Below, piece by piece: positions 23,660-36,059 of a stretch of DNA of 64,000 bases. Source of the stretch: Sarcophilus harrisii (Eukaryota; Chordata; Mammalia; Dasyuromorphia; Dasyuridae). Below the pieces are notes generated by a model, which was not told the DNA's origin, ran no database searches, and saw only the letters and a program-made list of their open reading frames with translations. Made by a program: the position numbers and the translations under genes. Position 1 is the stretch's first letter. Each line of letters opens with the position of its first letter. The stretch lies in contig NC_045426.1 in NCBI RefSeq assembly GCF_902635505.1, forward strand, positions 328,962,374 through 329,026,373, given 5' to 3'.

Positions 23660-23940
23660 TAGCTGTTTAGAATCCTTAGCTTCCTATAAAACACAGCTTG
23701 GAGGCCACTCCTACATGAGACCTCTTTTTATTCACTCCAATGTTTAGGGTTCTCTACCTCCCCAAATTCTTCTTACTTTATATTTACTTATACTTATGCA
23801 TATGTGCTGTATCCCTCCAACAAAATATAAACTCTTTAAAGCAAGGAATATTTCATTTTTGCACTTGTGTCCTCAGCATCTGGCATAGTAATCTTTACCT
23901 CCTGGATGCTTAGTTAATTTTCACCAAATTGAATTAACTT
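23660..23940 (+). mobile_element. LINE-2-type 3' end
   Basis: 'atccttagcttcctataaaa', 'aatataaactctttaaagca', 'tgtcctcagcatctggcata' and 'gatgcttagttaatttt' follow the LINE-2 ORF2 end and 3' UTR order (gaatgtaagctccttgagggcaggga..., then ccagtgcctggcacatag...). Confidence 0.8.
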
Positions 23941-23964
23941 AATATGTCGAACAATTTCCCACTA

Positions 23965-24130
23965 AACAATGATAGCTCACATTTACCTAAAATTTTCAGT
24001 TTTCTCACAAAAACCTTGTAAAGTAGGAAGGGCAAATTTTATTTTTATCTATTTTTTCACATAGGGAAACTGAAGCCAGACTTGAGTTATCTTCTCTATC
24101 TTATGAATGAGATGCATGGTCACTCAAAAC
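23965..24130 (-). mobile_element. CORE-SINE, antisense
   Basis: 'agctcacatttacctaaaat', 'caaaaaccttgtaaagtagg' and 'acatagggaaactgaagcca' are the reverse complement of the MIR/MAR 3' end and core. Confidence 0.8.
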
Positions 24131-24134
24131 AGAT

Positions 24135-24650
24135 CAACATAACAATCATTTAGGAAAAAGGAAACAGATGAAGAGTGCAGTTTTACATTGCCCACACTAT
24201 TGCAGATAGTTGGGTGGTCAGTCCTTTGAATTAATCCATCATCACATATATTTTGGATAAACACATATGTTGTATGCATATCTGTATGTTATAGTAATGT
24301 ATTGTAGCATAATAGCTACATACATTGTATGCATAGCTAGTAAGTGTTAGATAAATGTCTCATGTCCTTATTGAAATGATCATATTTACTTCATTGTGTT
24401 TTTGTTTGCAAATGACTAATTCATCACACTTTCAAATAAACATATGTGATACATTTAATTCAGCATTCTCATGTATGAGTAAATAAAGATAGAAATAAAC
24501 ACTGTGACATTTGTTGCAAAATGCCCACATGCAGAAAAAATGCAAATTATATATGTCTGTCTATCAATCAATATTTTCTGTTAGTATTCTCTAATAATAA
24601 GTATGCTCCTACTAATGCCAATTTAGATTTTCAGCTTATTATTTTTCTGC
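24135..24650. other. No recognisable gene; AT-rich
   Basis: Contains a TATG/CATA-rich stretch near 24250-24350. Nothing else seen. Confidence 0.5.
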
Positions 24651-24659
24651 TTCTTTACT

Positions 24660-27600
24660 TATTTTATTAATTTTAATCTTTTCTTTTTAATTTTTAAGTT
24701 CCAGATTCTCTCCCTCTCTCTCACCCCTTTTCCACTCACTGAGAAGACACACAATATATTAATTATATATGTGAAATCATGTAAAACATATTGCCGTATT
24801 AACTATATTGCAAAAAAAAGTAAAGTGAGAAAATTATATCTCAATCTGCTTTGAGTTCATCAGTTCTTTTATTGGAGGTGGATAGGTCTTTTTCATCATG
24901 TGTCCTTTGGAATTGTCTTGGATCAAGATACTGACCAGAGTAGCCAACTCTTTCACAGTTGATCATCTTTACAACATTGCTATTACTGTGTACAATGATC
25001 TCCTGGTTCTTCTCACTTTACTTTGCATCAGTTCATATTGGTCTTGCCAGGTTTTTTTTTTTCTGAAATCACCCATCTTGTTATATCTTACAGCACAATA
25101 GTACTTCATCTCAATCATATGCCCAACTTTTTCAGTTTTTCCCCAATTGATGAGCATTCCTTCAATTTCAAATTGTTTGTTATCACAAAAAAAAGAGCTG
25201 TTATACATATGTTTGTTCGTGGAGACCTTTTTCCTTTTCCTTTGATTTCTTTGGGAGGTAGACCTAGTAGGGATATTGCTAAATCAAAGAGTATGCAGAG
25301 TTTTATAGCCCTTTGGGTATAGTTATACAAATTAGTCTCTAGAATGTTTGGCCCAGTGCAATACTCCAACAATAATTCATTAGTGTATTTATTTGTTCTC
25401 ATCTGCTCCAGCATATGTCATTTCTAATATGTGTGAAATGGTTACTCCAATTTGTTTTAATTTGCATTTCTCTAATCAATAATGATTTAGAGCATTTTTT
25501 TATATGACTATAGGTACCTGACTGAAAACTTTCTGTTCACATCCTTTGACCATTTATCAGTTAGGGAATGGCTTTTATTTTTATAAATTTGACTCAGTTC
25601 TCTATATATTTGGGAAATGAGGCCTTTTTCATAGAATCTTATGGTAAAAGTTTTTTTTTTTTTTTATATTAGTTCACTATCTATGGTACCTTTTAGTGAA
25701 AAGTAGTTTCCCTGATTATATCTTTCAATTAGGTCTAATTTTGCTTTTGTTTTCTCTGAAATCATGATTGCTACCCTGCCTTCTTCATTTCAGTTGAAGC
25801 ATAATAGCCCTTCACTTCAACTCTGCATATCTTTCTGTCTCATGTTTCCCTTGTGTATACAACATACAATTGGATTCTGGTTTCTAATACATTCTCCTAT
25901 TTATCTCAGCCCATTTACATTCACAATTATTATCACTAATTGTGCATTTCCCTTCATTTCAATTTCTTCTTCCTCTCCTTCCCCTCTTCTCTCCCCATCT
26001 CCCTCTCTCTTCTATCTTTCTCCCTCCCTGTTTCCTGTCCCTCCTGAAAAGTGTCTCTTGCTTCCAATCATCTTAATCTGCCGTCTCCCTTATAATTTTT
26101 CCTCCCCTTCCCCGTATCTCTCAAGCCTTTTTCATTTTCTCTCCCCGTTGGTTTAGATTTCTACACACAACTGATATTCTTCTTTCTTTGAATAAATTTT
26201 AATCAGAAATGCAAACCTTACCTGCCACCTCTCCATTTCCCCCTTTACCATTAGAGATCTTCCTTGCATGTCTCTTTTATATGAGAAAATTCATCCCATT
26301 CTATCTTTTCCTTTCTCTTCTTTCTCATCTCTATATTCTTTTTTTAAAAGATCATACCAACACAATTGACTCATAACCATGCCCTTTGTCTATGAAAATT
26401 ACTTGTAACTGTCTTAATAATAATAAAATTCTTAAGAATTATATGTATTCTCTTCCAATATAGAAATGTAAATAGTTTAAATTCATTGAGTCCCTTATTA
26501 TTTGAGGGTTTTTTTTTTTTTTTTTTTTTTTTTTGCTTCTCTTGAGTTTTATATTTAAAAGTCAGATTTTCTATTCAGCTCTGATCTTTTCAACAAAAAA
26601 GCTTGGAAGTCGTCTATTTCATTAAATATCCATTTCCACCAACCCCACCCTAGAAGATTACATTCAGTTTTTCTGGGTAGGTGACTCTTGGTTGTAATGT
26701 ATGCTCTTTTGCATTCAAAGCCCTCCATTTCTTTAACTGGAAAATACTAAATCTTGTGTGATCCTGATTATGGCTCCATAATATTTGAATTGTTTTTTCT
26801 TACTGCTTGCAATATATTCTCCTTGATCTGTGAGCTCTGGGATTTGGCTTTAATCTTCTTGTGAGTTTTTATTTTGGGAACTCTTTGAGAAGGCAATTGA
26901 TGGATTCTTTAAATTTGTATTTTATCCTTTGGATCCCAGATTTAAGGCAGTTTTGCTTTATTATTTCTTGAAATATAATGACTAGAGGCTTTTTCAATCA
27001 TACTTTTCAGATAGTACAATAATTCTTAAATTATCTCTCCTTGATCCATTTCCCAGATCAATTGTTTTTCCAATGAGATTTTTCAAATTTTCCCCTATTA
27101 TTTCACCCTTTAAACTTTATTTTGTCGTGTATTGATGTCTCATGGAATTATTAGTATCCACTTGCCCAATTCTAATTTTTATTTTGTACCTTGCATTTTA
27201 AGGAGGTTTTTTTCTTTAATTGATTTTTGTATCTCTTTTACCATTAGGCCAATTCTATTTTTTTAGGATGATATTTTCTCCAGTAATTTTCTTCTCTTTT
27301 CTCAAACTATTAAGTATTCACCCATCCATAATTTTCTTGTGTCATTCTCATTTCTTTTTCCTTTTTTTTTTATTTAATAGCCTTTTATTTACAGGATATA
27401 TGCATGGGTAACTTTACAGCATTAACAATTGCCAAACCTCTTGTTCCAATTTTTCACCTCTTACCCCCCACCCCCTCCCTTAGATGGCAGGATGACCAGT
27501 AGATGTTAAATATATTAAAATATAAATTAGATACACAATAAGTATACATGACCAAAACGTTATTTTGCTATACAAAAAGAATCAGACTCTGAAATATTGT

Positions 27601-29250
27601 ACAATTAGCTTGTGAAGGAAATCAAAAATGCAGGTGGGCATAAATATAGGGATTGGGAATTCAATGTAATGGTTTTTAGTCATCTCCCAGAGTTCTTTTT
27701 CTGGGCATAGCTGGTTCAGTTCATTACTGCTCCATTGGAAATGATTTGGTTGATCTCGTTGCTGAGGATGGCCTGGTCCATCAGAACTGGTCATCATATA
27801 GTATTGTTGTTGAAGTATATAATGATCTCCTGGTCCTGCTCCTCACTCAGCATCAGTTCGTGTAAGTCTCTCCAGGCCTTTCTGAAATTATCCTGTTGGT
27901 CATTTCTTACAGAACAGTAATATTCCATAATATTCATATACCACAATTTATTCAGCCATTCTCCAACTGATGGACATTCATTCAGTTTCCAGTTTTTAGC
28001 CACTACAAAAAGGGCTGCCACAAACATTTGTGCACATACAGGTCCCTTTCCCTTCTTTATAATCTCTTTGGGATATAATCCCAGTAGTAACACTGCTGGA
28101 TCAAAGGGTATGCACAGTTTGATAACTTTTTGAGTATAGTTCCAAACTACTCTCCAAAATGGTTGGATTCGTTCACAACTCCACCAACAATGCATCAATG
28201 TCCCAGTTTTCCCGCATCCCCTCCAACAATCATCATTATTTTTTCCTGTCATCTTAGCCAATCTGACAGGTGTGTAGTGGTATCTTAGAGTTGTCTTAAT
28301 TTGCATTTCTCTGATTAATACTCATTTCTTTTTCCAGTTTTTCTTCTGCCACTCATGCATTTTTTGAGGTCTTGTTTATAGCTGTTTTAACACTGTTTTC
28401 TTCTAAGTTTATGTTTGGTTTTCTGTGACAGTACAATTCTTTTTATAGTTAAGTACTTTGTTGTTGTTGTTAGCTCATTTTCCCAGCCTATTTTTTGACT
28501 TTGAACTTTATAGTAAAGTTGGGTTCTGCTTACATGTGCATCAGGAGGCACTGTGGTAAATTTCAGGCTTTTTCATGCTGCTGTTTTTAGAGCTAGTTTT
28601 TGGGTGTACAGGTTTTCTGTGCTTCCAACTTTGTGTTATTCTGAGAGAGACATGGTTTCTTTTCTTCTGGTTTGTATTGTGGCCATTACCTAGGAAGGAT
28701 CCCTGTTTTCCTGAAGCTACAAGTAGTAGTGTTCCATTTAGCCCTAAAGCTACAACAAGGTCTCCTGCAAATGCAGATGCTAACACTAATCTTAGACCCC
28801 CTGCTCCCTTTTGACCAATCACAAGTGCTCTTCTCTGACCTGGAACTAAAACCCAGAACTATTTAGAGTCAACAATGTTGCCAATAAATGTCTGCTGCTC
28901 ACAGTTACAGGAAAGAGTCTACTATAATTTCCTTCTGACAAATTGTCCCCTCTTCTAACCATCTGTGAGAGATAAAAGATGCAGCTCCTGTGGCTGCTGT
29001 CATGGCCCCCTCCAAGGCTCACCAATGGACCTTGCTCTAAGTCTATGCCCACCCTGATCTTACAGATCTTTCCTGAAGACTTCCAGAGTTGTCTTTACTT
29101 AGAAAATATTTCCCTATAGACTTTTTTTTTTGCTTTGCCACTTCAAAATTTGATTTAGTCATTAATTTAAAGTTGTTTGAAAGAGAACATTGGGACAGTT
29201 CAGCTGGGTCTTGCCTATATTCTGCCATCTTTGCTTCTATTCTACTTATT
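24660..29250 (-). mobile_element. Old L1 keeping both ends but lacking the RT core
   Basis: Read on the minus strand from right to left: 5' UTR (starting near 29250 with the CTGCCATCTTTGCTTC-type block), with 'agctcattttcccagcctat' near 28470. ORF1 spans about 27340 down to 26510, with the post-ORF1 block around 26580 ('aatatccatttccacc'). The pyrimidine-rich ORF1-ORF2 spacer is at 25960-26350. The EN segment is at 25690-25940 (reverse of KKAGVAIMISEKTK-like coding at 25750). Then an abrupt jump leads to the ORF2 C-terminus (25115-25414: NYTQRAIKLCILFDLAISLL; 24969-25208: MIEMKYYCAVRYN) and the 3' UTR. RT is missing. A young L1 is inserted at 27362-28320. Frames are broken throughout. Confidence 0.75.
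27362..28320 (-). mobile_element. Young 5'-truncated L1 nested in the old L1
   Basis: Perfect 15-bp target duplication ctcatttctttttcc at 27347-27361 and 28321-28335. T run at the left is the poly(A). The minus strand carries the longest clean ORF2 tail in the window (27794-28306, 170 codons): MQIKTTLRYHYTPVRLAKMT, DDCWRGCGKTGTLMHCWWSC, IPFDPAVLLLGLYPKEII, EWLNKLWYMNIMEYYCSVRND and FRKAWRDLHELMLSE. A small deletion after LSE breaks the frame. The 3' UTR follows to 27370. The clean duplication and open frame mark it as one of the most recent insertions here. Confidence 0.95.
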
Positions 29251-29254
29251 CTAC

Positions 29255-29540
29255 ATTGGTTGGCCAGAAATTTTCTCCTCGGGTCAGAAGTTGCTAAGAC
29301 TGTTTTTCCCCTAGAAAAGAGTGTCCCAGTGAGGATTGGTGATGTGATGATAAAAACCAGATAAAAGCTTTTGACTTTCAAAGTTAAGAATTAGAGATAA
29401 ACCCGGAGAAGGATACTTGCATTAAGAACTTGCATTAAGAACATTTTCAACAACAATTTGGAATTATGTCATAAAGTGAATAAAATGTCCTCCTTTTGAC
29501 ATAAGGAATTAAGCAGATACCTGAAGGTGATCACTGAGAA
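29255..29540. other. No recognisable gene; 13-bp tandem duplication
   Basis: acttgcattaaga is repeated directly at 29415-29427 and 29428-29440. Otherwise nothing recognised. Confidence 0.6.
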
Positions 29541-29544
29541 AAAG

Positions 29545-30065
29545 AAAGACTCCATATGCACCAAAATATTAATTCCAGCTCTTATTGTGGAAGCAAATTA
29601 CTGAAAACACATTAATGCCCATTAGTTGGGGAATAGCTGAACCAAATTGTGGTACATGTATAAAAAACAATGAGCTTAGTTAATTTACATAAGCAGATGT
29701 AAAGTGAAATAAACAAAACTAAGAAAAAAGACAAATGGGGAGGGGGGAACCAATGTAAATGAAAATAACTGTCATAAAAGAGTACAACTGAATGTTGTAA
29801 AATTATAAAAAACAAGATTAATTTCGAAGAAAAGAGAAGACAAGAAACCATTTCTGTTTCCTTTGAAAAGGTTAGGATCTGTAGGGGTGGAGCATTGCAT
29901 GTAACATCAGATTTTTTTGAGGTATTGATTGCTTTCAAAAATCTTTTTTCTCTGTCTTCTTTTTCTTTCTTTCTCACTCTCTTTTTTAAATTACTTGTTA
30001 AAAGGAATGTCTCTCAGAGAGAGATATAGGAAGAAATCTAGGGTATGCATAACCCAAAGATATTA
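29545..30065 (+). mobile_element. L1-lineage 3' end, second older family
   Basis: Starts in a decayed ORF2 C-terminus ('cccattagttggggaatagc', 'ccaaattgtggtacatgta'). The 3' UTR contains 'ggatctgtaggggtggagca', a T/C-rich stretch, then 'ggaatgtctctcagagagag' and 'aagaaatctaggg'. The same 3' UTR order recurs at 38.3-38.9 kb. It is distinct from both the young L1 and the HAL1-like 3' ends. Confidence 0.75.
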
Positions 30066-30069
30066 TCAA

Positions 30070-30845
30070 AATATTGATTCATATTAAATTAATATTAATA
30101 TTAATCATATTAAAATATGATTCATAAATACTCATTTATCAATTCCCTATAAAAGGAAAAAGCAATAAAATAGAATCTGATCTTTGATAATTCAGGAAAC
30201 CTTCCATTAAATTTTAAGTTTAGGACTTCCTTATAGTATGGAGATAATTCTGGGTTCTTGAGTATAGTTTCAGAAGACAAGCTGTGGCCAGTTCTATTAG
30301 TCTAGACAGGCTTTAATCTTAGGCATGTAAACATATTACTTATATGTAAAGCCTGAGGACCAATCTAGTTAAGTATGGAGAGGCTCATTTCTAAAAGTTT
30401 GCTTACTAGAGCATGATCTTTTTACAGCATAGCAAATCTTGAAGGCTCTTATACTAAGACATGAAGTAATTGTGATTTATTTCAAAGGAGACAATATATA
30501 CATTAGTCAAATGAAGGATCTTTGCAGTATTGAATTAAGATTGAGAAGATATGTCAGACTCTTACAATACACTGGGATCTCCATCATAAACATAAACTCT
30601 CAACATATTATATTCACAAAACAGCTGATCAATAGAACTCATATTTGCAGAATGCTGACTAAACCAGTTTTTAGTAAATAGTGTACTGCCTATTTAAAAT
30701 ACAAAATCCAACAGCAGATAAAATAATATATTACTATGTCTAAAAATTTGGGGGGACAGTTTAAGAAAATTTCTAGCAAGAAAGTTAAGGAAAGTTAATT
30801 TTTTAAAATTTTTAAGTTAATTTTCTACTTCAAAATAGAAATAGC
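30070..30845. other. No recognisable gene or repeat
   Basis: AT-rich, with short inverted ATTAATATTAAT-type sequence near 30085-30120. An 80-codon frame at 30439-30681 has no recognisable features. Confidence 0.5.
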
Positions 30846-30849
30846 AAAA

Positions 30850-31990
30850 TTAGTTAGGAGAAGAACTAGCTATAATACAGAAAGGGAAAGAAATCACCAT
30901 ATGAAATCCTCAGAGAAAATCTAACAAAGAGACTAAGGAAATGACCCAACAGGGAAAAATCTAATATAATGAAACCATACTCTGGGTTAAGGGGAAATGA
31001 GAAGGGAGAGGATTAAAACATTATCAGGAGAAATCTACAGAAGAAAAGAACAAATTTACAATAATTATAACTAGAATCTGAGAAAAGAGAATAGAATGGT
31101 CACAAAAACTATTAGAGCAGTCAGAAGGCCTAAAATAATTTTAAAAAACTATTAAAAAGTTATAGCTCTTAATAAAAAAGTTCACAAAAGGAGAATAGAT
31201 GACAACACAGAAATTAGAAGAATATATAAGGTGATGAATACCTTGAAAGAAAAAGAAGAAAAACAATAGAATTTTTTTAAATAATTGAAAAAAAATTATC
31301 AGAGCAAAGTAAAAAAGATAGTCAATTGAAGAATATATATGTTTTTACAATGACAACCAATTTACCTGAAAACTAGAAATTACACAGGGACTCAGAGGAC
31401 TAAAGATATCTCAGAAAAAAACATGTTGAAATAAAAAGTTAGAATATGGAATTTCAGGAAATAGGCTTTTAAAAAAATATGCCTATAAGTATTGGAACTA
31501 GAAAGAAAAGTATATGGAGGAAAAAATGCACACAGCACCAGTACAAAGAAACCTTATGATTAAAACATCCAGAAACATGGCTGCCAAGATCTAAAATGAA
31601 AAAAAAATGTATATAGGTATTTTGAGCAACCATAAAGAAAGATTGCTAACCAAATAAATTTAATAAAAATCATGCAGGACCTTTCCTCATTAATAAGAAA
31701 TTAAAGGAAAGGCTTAGCTATGATATATGAAAAGCAAAGAAAAATGAGTGGCACTCAGGAATAACATTCTATAAAACTAAACATAATCTTAAAGGAAGAA
31801 AAAAGAAAAACAATGGAATTTATATAGGATTAAGGACATAGAAGCATTAATTTTGAGAAACCTGTGTTGGATACAGTATATAAAAGGCAAATACAGTTGA
31901 TTAAGAACCTGAATTAAAATAAACAAGTGTCAACAACTAGAAAGAGTTAAGTCACAATGTAATACTAAATAAAAGATTGGGTTATCACTT
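30850..31990 (+). mobile_element. Probable old L1/HAL1 ORF1-like remnant
   Basis: A-rich, coiled-coil-like coding composition. Blocks such as 'catccagaaacatggctgcc', 'tatgatatatgaaaagcaaa' and 'aataacattctataaaacta' parallel the RRM-to-C-terminal part of marsupial L1 ORF1 (RNIAAKI, MIYEKAK, ITFYKTK...). Strongly diverged, so the family is uncertain. Confidence 0.45.
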
Positions 31991-32111
31991 AAAACTACTA
32001 TCTTGTATATGATTCATCTTAAAAACAAAGAAAGACATAAGCTACACATAGAAATCAAAAATGCAATTAAAAAAAAGGAACTAAATATTTATTTAAAATG
32101 AGTTTGCCACA

Positions 32112-33268
32112 TTTTTACAGTCAAAGGTTCTGATAAAGGCCTCATTTCCAAAATATATAGAGAATTGACTCTAATTTATAAGAAATCAAGCCATTCTCCA
32201 ATTGATAAATGGTCAAAGGATATGAACAGACAATTCTCAGACAAAGAAATTGAAACTATTTCTAGTCATATGAAAGATGCTCCAAGTAATTATTAATCAG
32301 AGAAATGCAAATTAAGACAACTCGGAGATACCACTACATACCTGTCAGATTGGCTAGAATGACAGGGAAAGATAATGCGGAATGTTGGAAGGGATGTGGG
32401 AAAACAGGGACACTGATACATTGTTGGTGGAATTGTGAATACATTCAGCCATTCTGGAGAGCAATTTGGAACTATGCTCAAAAAGTTATCAAACTGTGCA
32501 TACCCTTTGATCCAGCAGTGTTTCTATTGGGCTTATATCCCAAAGAAATCTTAAAGAAGGGAAAGGGACCTGTATGTGCACAAATGTTTGTGTCAGTTCT
32601 CTTTGTAGTGGCCAGAAACTAGAAACTGAGTGGATGCCCATCAATTGGAGAATGGCTGAATAAATTGTGGTATATGAATGTTATGGAATATTACTGTTCG
32701 ATAAGAAATGACCAGCAGGATGATTTCAGAAAGGCCTGGAGAGACTTAAATGAACTTATGCTGAGTGAAATGAGCAGGACCAGGAGATCATTATATACTT
32801 CAAAAACAATACTATATGATGATCAGTTCTGATGGACGTAGCCATCTCCCGCAACGAGATGAACCAAATCAGTTCCAATAAAGCAGTAATGAATTGAACC
32901 AGCTACACCCAGTGAAAGAATTCTGGGAGATGACTATGAACCATTACATAGAATTCTCAATCCCTTTATTTTTGTCCATCTGCATTTTTGATTTCCTTCA
33001 CAGGCTAATCGTACACTATTTCAAAGTCCGATTCTTTTTGTACAGCAAAATAACTGTTAGGACATGTATACTTATATTGTATTTAATTTATATTTTAACA
33101 TATTTAACATGTATTGGTCAACCTGCTATCTGGGGGAGAGGATGGGAGGAAGAAGGGGAAAAATTGAAACAAAAGGTTTGGCAATTGTCCATGCTGTAAA
33201 ATTACCCATGCATATAACTTATAAATAAAAAGCTATTAAAAAAAACTAAAAAGAAAAAAAAGAAAAAG
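32112..33268 (+). mobile_element. Young 5'-truncated L1 with 17-bp target duplication
   Basis: aaaatgagtttgccaca (32095-32111) and aaaatgaatttgccaca (33269-33285) flank it, with one difference. It starts upstream of the other young copies ('gataaaggcctcatttccaa', LIKASFPKYIE). ORF2 reading at 32305-32622 covers MQIKTTRRYHYIPVRLARMT to VVARN, then TGG (Trp of NWKL) reads TAG at 32620-32622. Beyond this the same frame continues as KLSGCPSIGEWLNKLWY. The 3' UTR ends 'aataaaaagctattaaaaaa' and an A-rich tail. Confidence 0.94.
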
Positions 33269-33289
33269 AAAATGAATTTGCCACAGGAA

Positions 33290-34750
33290 AAGATCATTCA
33301 GACATAGAAGAGAGATGGTATCAAGGTTTATGTCTTTCTGATCCCAAATCTGGCCTTCCCCCACATATATACCTTCTTTCCTAAAACTGAACACTCTGGA
33401 AGAAGTCAGGCAATCATGCTGATTGGCTTCATTTAAGATCCATGTTATCACATATTAGTTGGGCCTTCATTGCTACTTAGTAGCATCTTTTCTTTTCTAC
33501 ATTGTTTCTTTATCAAGTACTTTATCAAAGTAGATAGTAGAGTGTCCAATTTCAAGAAGCAACTTCCTTCTCCAATCCCTTTAAAGGCTTTTGTGGCTAC
33601 TGTTGCCTGTAGTTGCAATCAGAAATAAAAAGTTAATTCTTGGCCTTCTGTCCTATTTGGGCAAGAACAGACAGAAAGAAAGACAAGATCTGATTTCTTT
33701 CCCTAATGCTCAAAGTAGCCAGGACTCATTTATGTGGTATATCTCCCAAATGGATTTCATCCATCTTGCATTATTGTACATATCCTATGTACAATTACAA
33801 AAAAAAAATGGGTGAACATAATTTTTTTTGTCAGTGTGATTAGTGATGACAATGAATAGACATTTACAAAGGAATTTGGTTTTTAAGAGAATGACATGAT
33901 CTGATGTGCACACTGATTTCATTTGAACTTCCTGCAAACAAGAGATATGTCAAAATCATATACCTGGTTAAAGGCAAGTTCCTCACACACAGGAGAATGT
34001 ACAAACATATTCCATAATTTATATTTCTTCTAGAACTAACATAGGCAAGTCCTTGGGGCAAATAAAAGTGTAAGCAGTACTAGTCTCACATGCTGTGGTG
34101 TCAGAGTTCAGGATACTGCTTATTCTGATAACTCATTTAACATCCTTATCTTTCCTGACACCCTGTATCTTTAACAGATAAAGATATAGGACTGAGTAAA
34201 TTTTAACTCTTTCATTATACTGTCAAAGGAAAAAAAGGAAATTAGAGCAGAGATGATGGACTGGAAAGGTATAGAGAGGTGGAGTGATTGGAGATTCCAA
34301 GAAGGAAAAAGAACAGGTGTAGGAACTCGGCCATCTCAGATTATATTTTTTGACAGCTCTAATTCTTAAAAAAAATATTTCTCATATTGTGCTAAGAAGT
34401 GCTTACCTGAAAATTATGTGTCTCTTCTAGGGAAAAAACAAATTAGTCCAAATTTTCTTATGATGACCTTTTGAATATTAGCAGGCTGATGCTATGTCCT
34501 CATCTTTCTACCTCACCATTCTTCCAAATTATTTTCAAATGACATGGTTTCAATTTAGTTTCTCCCGGCTCTAAAATTGTATGATTTGTAATTTTCCTTC
34601 TCTCAGTCCATACTAGTTTGTGAGTGACATTTTTAAAATATGATGTGCAGAAATGAATACAACATCCATGTTATCTGACAGGTTCAGAATAAAGGGAGAC
34701 TTTATGTTGGCATTTTGCTTTAAGATTTCATTACCTTTTTTGATCATACT
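33290..34750. other. No recognisable gene or repeat
   Basis: Largely unique by eye. Open frames of at most 74 codons carry no recognisable features. Confidence 0.5.
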
Positions 34751-34754
34751 ATGA

Positions 34755-34955
34755 ATAGTAATAACAATTATACTATACTTTAAGGTATACAAAGTATTTT
34801 ATAATGAAAACAATCCCATGAAAAAGGCATCATGAATATAATATGATCATTTTATAGGTGAGAAAGCAGAATTAGGTTACTGACTTGTCTAATGGCATAT
34901 AACAATAAGTTCTGGTTACAGAATTTAATTCAATTTTCTACTGACTCCAATTGAA
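34755..34955 (-). mobile_element. CORE-SINE, antisense
   Basis: 'atactttaaggtatacaaag', 'caatcccatgaaaaaggcat', 'cattttataggtgagaaagc' and 'ctgacttgtctaatggcata' are the MIR/MAR 3' end and core in reverse complement. Confidence 0.8.
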
Positions 34956-35179
34956 TTGCTTTTTGTGTTAAACTACTAAAAGAGTCAAATAATTTTTACA
35001 TAAACTGATATTTAAGTCATATTCCCTCTATAATTCTGCAATTTACTTTCTGAGCTGAAATGAAAGTCCTTACTCCATAAGATGCTCTTCCTATGATAAG
35101 CTGATCACCATACATATTCTCATCATATTGCTTAACAGTTTAGATATATCACCACCTGCCCAATAGCTTCAGCTTCTTC

Positions 35180-35505
35180 TCCTCTCTGATTGAAGGGCTG
35201 GATGGAAGCCCTAAGTTGCACTGAAAACTTTCCATTATGGAGTACAGAACCAGGACTTCACAGCTTATTCCATTTTCTATCTTCAGCTTTGTGTGACCTG
35301 AACTAGAAGAATAAAATGCTATGGATGGTTCCTGGTGCCCTTCTCTCCCTCCTTTTCAGCTTTCACTTATGGGTTGTCTTTTTTCATTAAGTCATAAGCT
35401 CTTTGAGATCAGGAACTATCATATCGCTTCTTTTTGTATTGCTAACCTTTAGCACAGTATCTGGTACACAGTAAGCACTTAATAAATGTTTACTGAATTG
35501 AACAG
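35180..35505 (+). mobile_element. LINE-2/CR1-type 3' end
   Basis: 'gggctggatggaagccctaa', 'aagtcataagctctttgaga', 'tcaggaactatcat', 'ttagcacagtatctggtaca' and 'taagcacttaataaatgttt' are the 3' UTR and terminal blocks. The upstream part differs from the other LINE-2 copies and may be a related SINE or subfamily. Confidence 0.7.
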
Positions 35506-35764
35506 CATTAACATGTTTTAGTCAATCCATTTAATCAACAGTTCTATCATACTGAGGATCTTAAATTATGACGTTGTCAAACAATGAAAACTCTGTAAAT
35601 GTTTGGCTTTTTAAAATAATTGTTTATTTTCTTGTTAATTTGATCTGGATTTGTAATTTCATTGACATAGAAATGTCTAGTAAGAAAAGTTTCTCTACTA
35701 ATGCAGGTCCCTTAAAGGTGGTTGTTGTGTTGAGTTTTTTCCAGTTCTCCATGATCTGATTTTG

Positions 35765-36058
35765 GGATTTTCTTGGCAAAAACGGTAGAGTTACTTGCCA
35801 CTACTTTTTCCAGGTTATTTTACAGATTATAATAGAAGCAAATAAGGTTAAATGATTACCCAGGGTCATATATCTAGTAAGTGTCTGGGACTAGATTTGA
35901 ACTCATAAAGATGAGGGTATGTAGCTCATAATCTTAAAGAACTGCCTGAATCATGAAGAAGGTAAATGACTTGTACAGTTTAACACAATTGGTGTCAGAG
36001 GAACGTCTTTCCCACTCTGTTATCTATCCATTATGCTATGTTGCATCTCTTGTCATTT
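35765..36058 (-). mobile_element. Two adjacent CORE-SINE fragments, antisense
   Basis: 35765-35930: 'ttttcttggcaaaaacggta', 'ttgccactactttttccagg', 'gattacccagggtcatatat', 'gatttgaactcata' form a marsupial MAR-type SINE in reverse. 35935-36058: 'ggtaaatgacttgtacagtt' and 'tatctatccattatgctatg' are the core and head of a second one. Confidence 0.75.
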
Positions 36059-36059
36059 G

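Noticed and set aside
27794-28306. 170-codon minus-strand open frame as a host gene
   Set aside because: Its sequence (CWRGCGKTG, IPFDPAVLLLGLYPK, LWYMNIMEYYCS) is the L1 ORF2 C-terminus, repeated in the other young L1 copies, within a TSD-flanked insertion.
28541-29381. Several 60-110-codon frames on both strands as exons
   Set aside because: The stretch reads as the 5' UTR of the old minus-strand L1 ('agctcattttcccagcctat' to 'ctgccatctttgcttc'), and the frames are unrelated to any protein I recognise.
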